NCBI RefSeq assembly: GCF_019649055.1 | Contig: NW_026570221.1 | Coordinates: forward strand, 992,001 to 1,056,000 | Length of the DNA: 64,000 nt | Direction of reading: 5' to 3' | Source of the DNA: Paramacrobiotus metropolitanus | Taxonomy: Eukaryota; Tardigrada; Eutardigrada; Parachela; Macrobiotidae | Shown: piece by piece, positions 62,005 to 64,000 of the stretch | Layout of the letters: every line of letters starts with the position of its first letter | Position numbering within the stretch: the stretch's first letter is position 1 | Position numbers and translations under genes: made by a program | The notes under the pieces: model-generated | Database searches by the model: none | What the model saw: only the letters and a program-made list of their open reading frames with translations | What the model was told of the DNA's origin: nothing

Positions 62005-64000
62005 TGGTAAGTATAGTTTTCCGCTAACTGACCGTGCGCCAAACCGTTAAACAGCAATACGTCCGCCTCTGGATAGTTCAAGAATTTCGGATAAAAAATG
62101 CATATATAGTTCAAGACAAATAGGCAAAAAAAGACTTCCGCAATCAGGATAAAAGCTTGACATCAACCGATACAGGAAGTTGGTCATTGAGGTGATGACT
62201 AATCAGATGACGGTCTGAGAGTCTGAGACAGTTAAATCCGTGAATGATACTAAATCGCGTGCGGTGTCCTGCGTATTATCAGCGTATATGTCACAATTTC
62301 TCTGTATTCCGTGCACAGTTGGAATAAATAACCTTTATCTGAACTATATATCCACAAAACAGTAAAGCATGCACAGTTTTGACGCGGCAAAGATCTGTAC
62401 GAGAGGCCGGCATTTGGGTTACGCGATGGCTTTATATCGTTGCCGCACGGAACCATAGGAATACGCTGTACGTAATAAGGGACCGATCCTAGTGAAAAAC
62501 GGATCTGCTGTTTGCAAAGTATTTATCGGCATTTATAGACTCGTTTCCATTTCTGCGTCTGAAAGGACCATACGCTGTGCTTGTGTCCATAGCTTGCTCA
62601 GCATAACTAGTATTATGCTTTGTGCGACCAAAGGATATCGCTCTTCGAAACGGACGAATCGACAAAATTTTCGGAAAAATGAACAATGTAAATTTATGTA
62701 GCTATTCCGGGATGGGAAATGCGTTGATCTTATAATAGAATTGGTCGAAGCTGAACGGTAAGCGGGCTCGGAAATCCTAATCGGCAATTATCGTCGACAT
62801 TGGATTATGTGCTCTTTCTAAGCCTTGTTGTAGAAGTCATCGCACTAAGCATGCGTGGGCACATTGCTGATTGCGCGTTCGACGATATGAAAGGTCGTAC
62901 ACTGTGATGCAGATAAAGCGTAACACTTCATGACCATGATTCAGATGGGCGTTTCGCGTCGGTATTTAATTACAATTGTAAGCGGTATTTCATAAGCAAA
63001 TGATAATTTGTCTTAATACAGTCGCTATTTTTCATGATTTGGATTCGGCACACAGACCCCCAAAGCTGTGACATAGTTCTTGCATGTTGCTTTCCCGCGC
63101 ATGCACACCAATTTGATATCATATAATATGTATCAGGTCACTTCCCTTAACAAATTTACAACCAAACAGTCCAAACTTATCGGGCTTATACATGTATGTT
63201 TTCACAGGGTAACTAAATTCACAGCTAGAAAATGCACGGTGGATCACGTAATATCATTATAGACTAAGTGCGGTAAGTAAAAACAGCCAATTTTACGGTA
63301 GCTGATTGTCAGGTAAAACTACAAAAATGCAAAACACTTACTGATGTTGAAAGATGCGTAATCTCTTGAATATGCGTATTCGTAAGTCGTAAATACGTCG
63401 CCTAATAACGCTATCGTCACTAATTCCCTTATTTTAGCCAACCGTTTATTCGACATAAAACGATCCTAAGTAGTAAATTCCTTTTTTCAACCCATTTCGT
63501 TTCACAGTATGTAGAAAACAAGGTATTTATACTCGTACCGTCGTACGTATGTAAATAAGAACCGTTTTGTCGTTTAAGTGAAATCTGCTATATGGTTCAT
63601 TTGGTGCTTCGAAAGCGTAGTATAATTGTATAGCCCGCAACCGAGCTGGACATTTCTGATTAATATGCACTGAAAATGGCTTATTGACTCCACTGCCGTT
63701 CCACGCTTTGGCGTATCCTTGAAACCTTGAAGCAAGCAGCATATACCCTGTTGTCCCATTCATAAAGAATTGCAATGCCTACCGTGCAAAAAGTCCACCG
63801 CCAATTATGGGATACATCAGGGAAGAAAGTATTAGTGTGGGGTTGATTACACTGACTCGCGCTATGTGGAAAACTATTTGGATGATTACAAAGAAAAACT
63901 CCCCTATGACCCAATAGATTAGCAACAATACCCCAGTCGTGCAAAACACCAATTGACACTGACGTTGCCGGTAGCCCCATTTCACTTCCTTATCTGCAGG
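62005..64000. other. Intergenic to window end, no gene recognised
   Basis: About 2 kb. Short overlapping open frames on both strands (for example 63527-63985) have no motif. No repeat or RNA gene supported. Confidence 0.45.

Noticed and set aside
63527-63985. Overlapping leftward open frames at the window end
   Set aside because: Four frames overlap in the same place with no motif or hydrophobic pattern typical of a gene.

Overview
The window looks like a gene-poor, repeat-rich stretch of an animal nuclear genome. Genes are split by short GT-AG introns, there are no bacterial operons outside one element, and mobile DNA is abundant. The likely host is a eutardigrade. Two host gene families here, a long N-terminal domain containing 'WNAVDVLVDG' joined to an F-box exon and a divergent rhodopsin-like receptor family, are ones I associate with Hypsibius-type genomes. 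That placement is inference.

Layout. 0.4-1.6 kb: partial F-box family gene (+). 3.6-4.5 kb: spliced cysteine-rich secreted protein gene (-). 6.8-7.8 kb: receptor gene (-) with a frame break. 11.4-17.4 kb: spliced F-box family gene (-) whose first long intron holds a 3 kb DIRS-like element (13588-16573) with inverted ends and a Gag-like ORF. 18.7-29.8 kb: essentially repeats (fold-back element, minisatellite, ~137 bp satellite, pogo-like MITE). 30.4-37.3 kb: CLK/LAMMER-type kinase gene (-) with a gag-only LTR retrotransposon (30768-35961) inserted in an exon, flanked by a 4-bp target duplication. 60.8-62.0 kb: intact receptor gene (-). 62-64 kb: no recognisable gene.

The main content is a 22.7 kb Maverick/Polinton (virus-like transposon) at 37540-60212, bounded by 146-bp terminal inverted repeats. 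A rightward block (about 39.3-46.9 kb) carries a small unknown gene, a TBP homologue, packaging ATPase, small virion proteins, chromodomain integrase, penton-type minor capsid protein, a pVI-like protein with an adenain-type cleavage site, a double-jelly-roll major capsid protein, adenain-like protease and a small membrane protein. Several of these genes overlap by ATGA. The protein-primed PolB lies leftward at 47.0-51.0 kb. Beyond it are three spliced accessory genes that share an exon architecture, one of them inside a ~570-bp internal inverted repeat. The element is edged by a membrane-anchored, active-site-altered ADP-ribosylhydrolase homologue on the left and a BIR-BIR-RING IAP on the right.

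The most novel points are these. (1) A TBP-fold protein is encoded in a Polinton, with all four DNA-kinking phenylalanines present, and TATA boxes stand before nearly every transcription unit. (2) A family of three spliced paralogous accessory genes exists, one with an internal exon-pair duplication. (3) The edge-located ARH-like protein is probably inactive and has a membrane tail. (4) A shared poly(A)-signal block occurs in both TIRs and again behind PolB. (5) A long internal inverted repeat could be a nested element or an invertible cassette. Single-base frame breaks, most of them at or beside homopolymers, occur in many genes, both host and Polinton. Residual sequencing error is therefore a serious alternative to gene decay.
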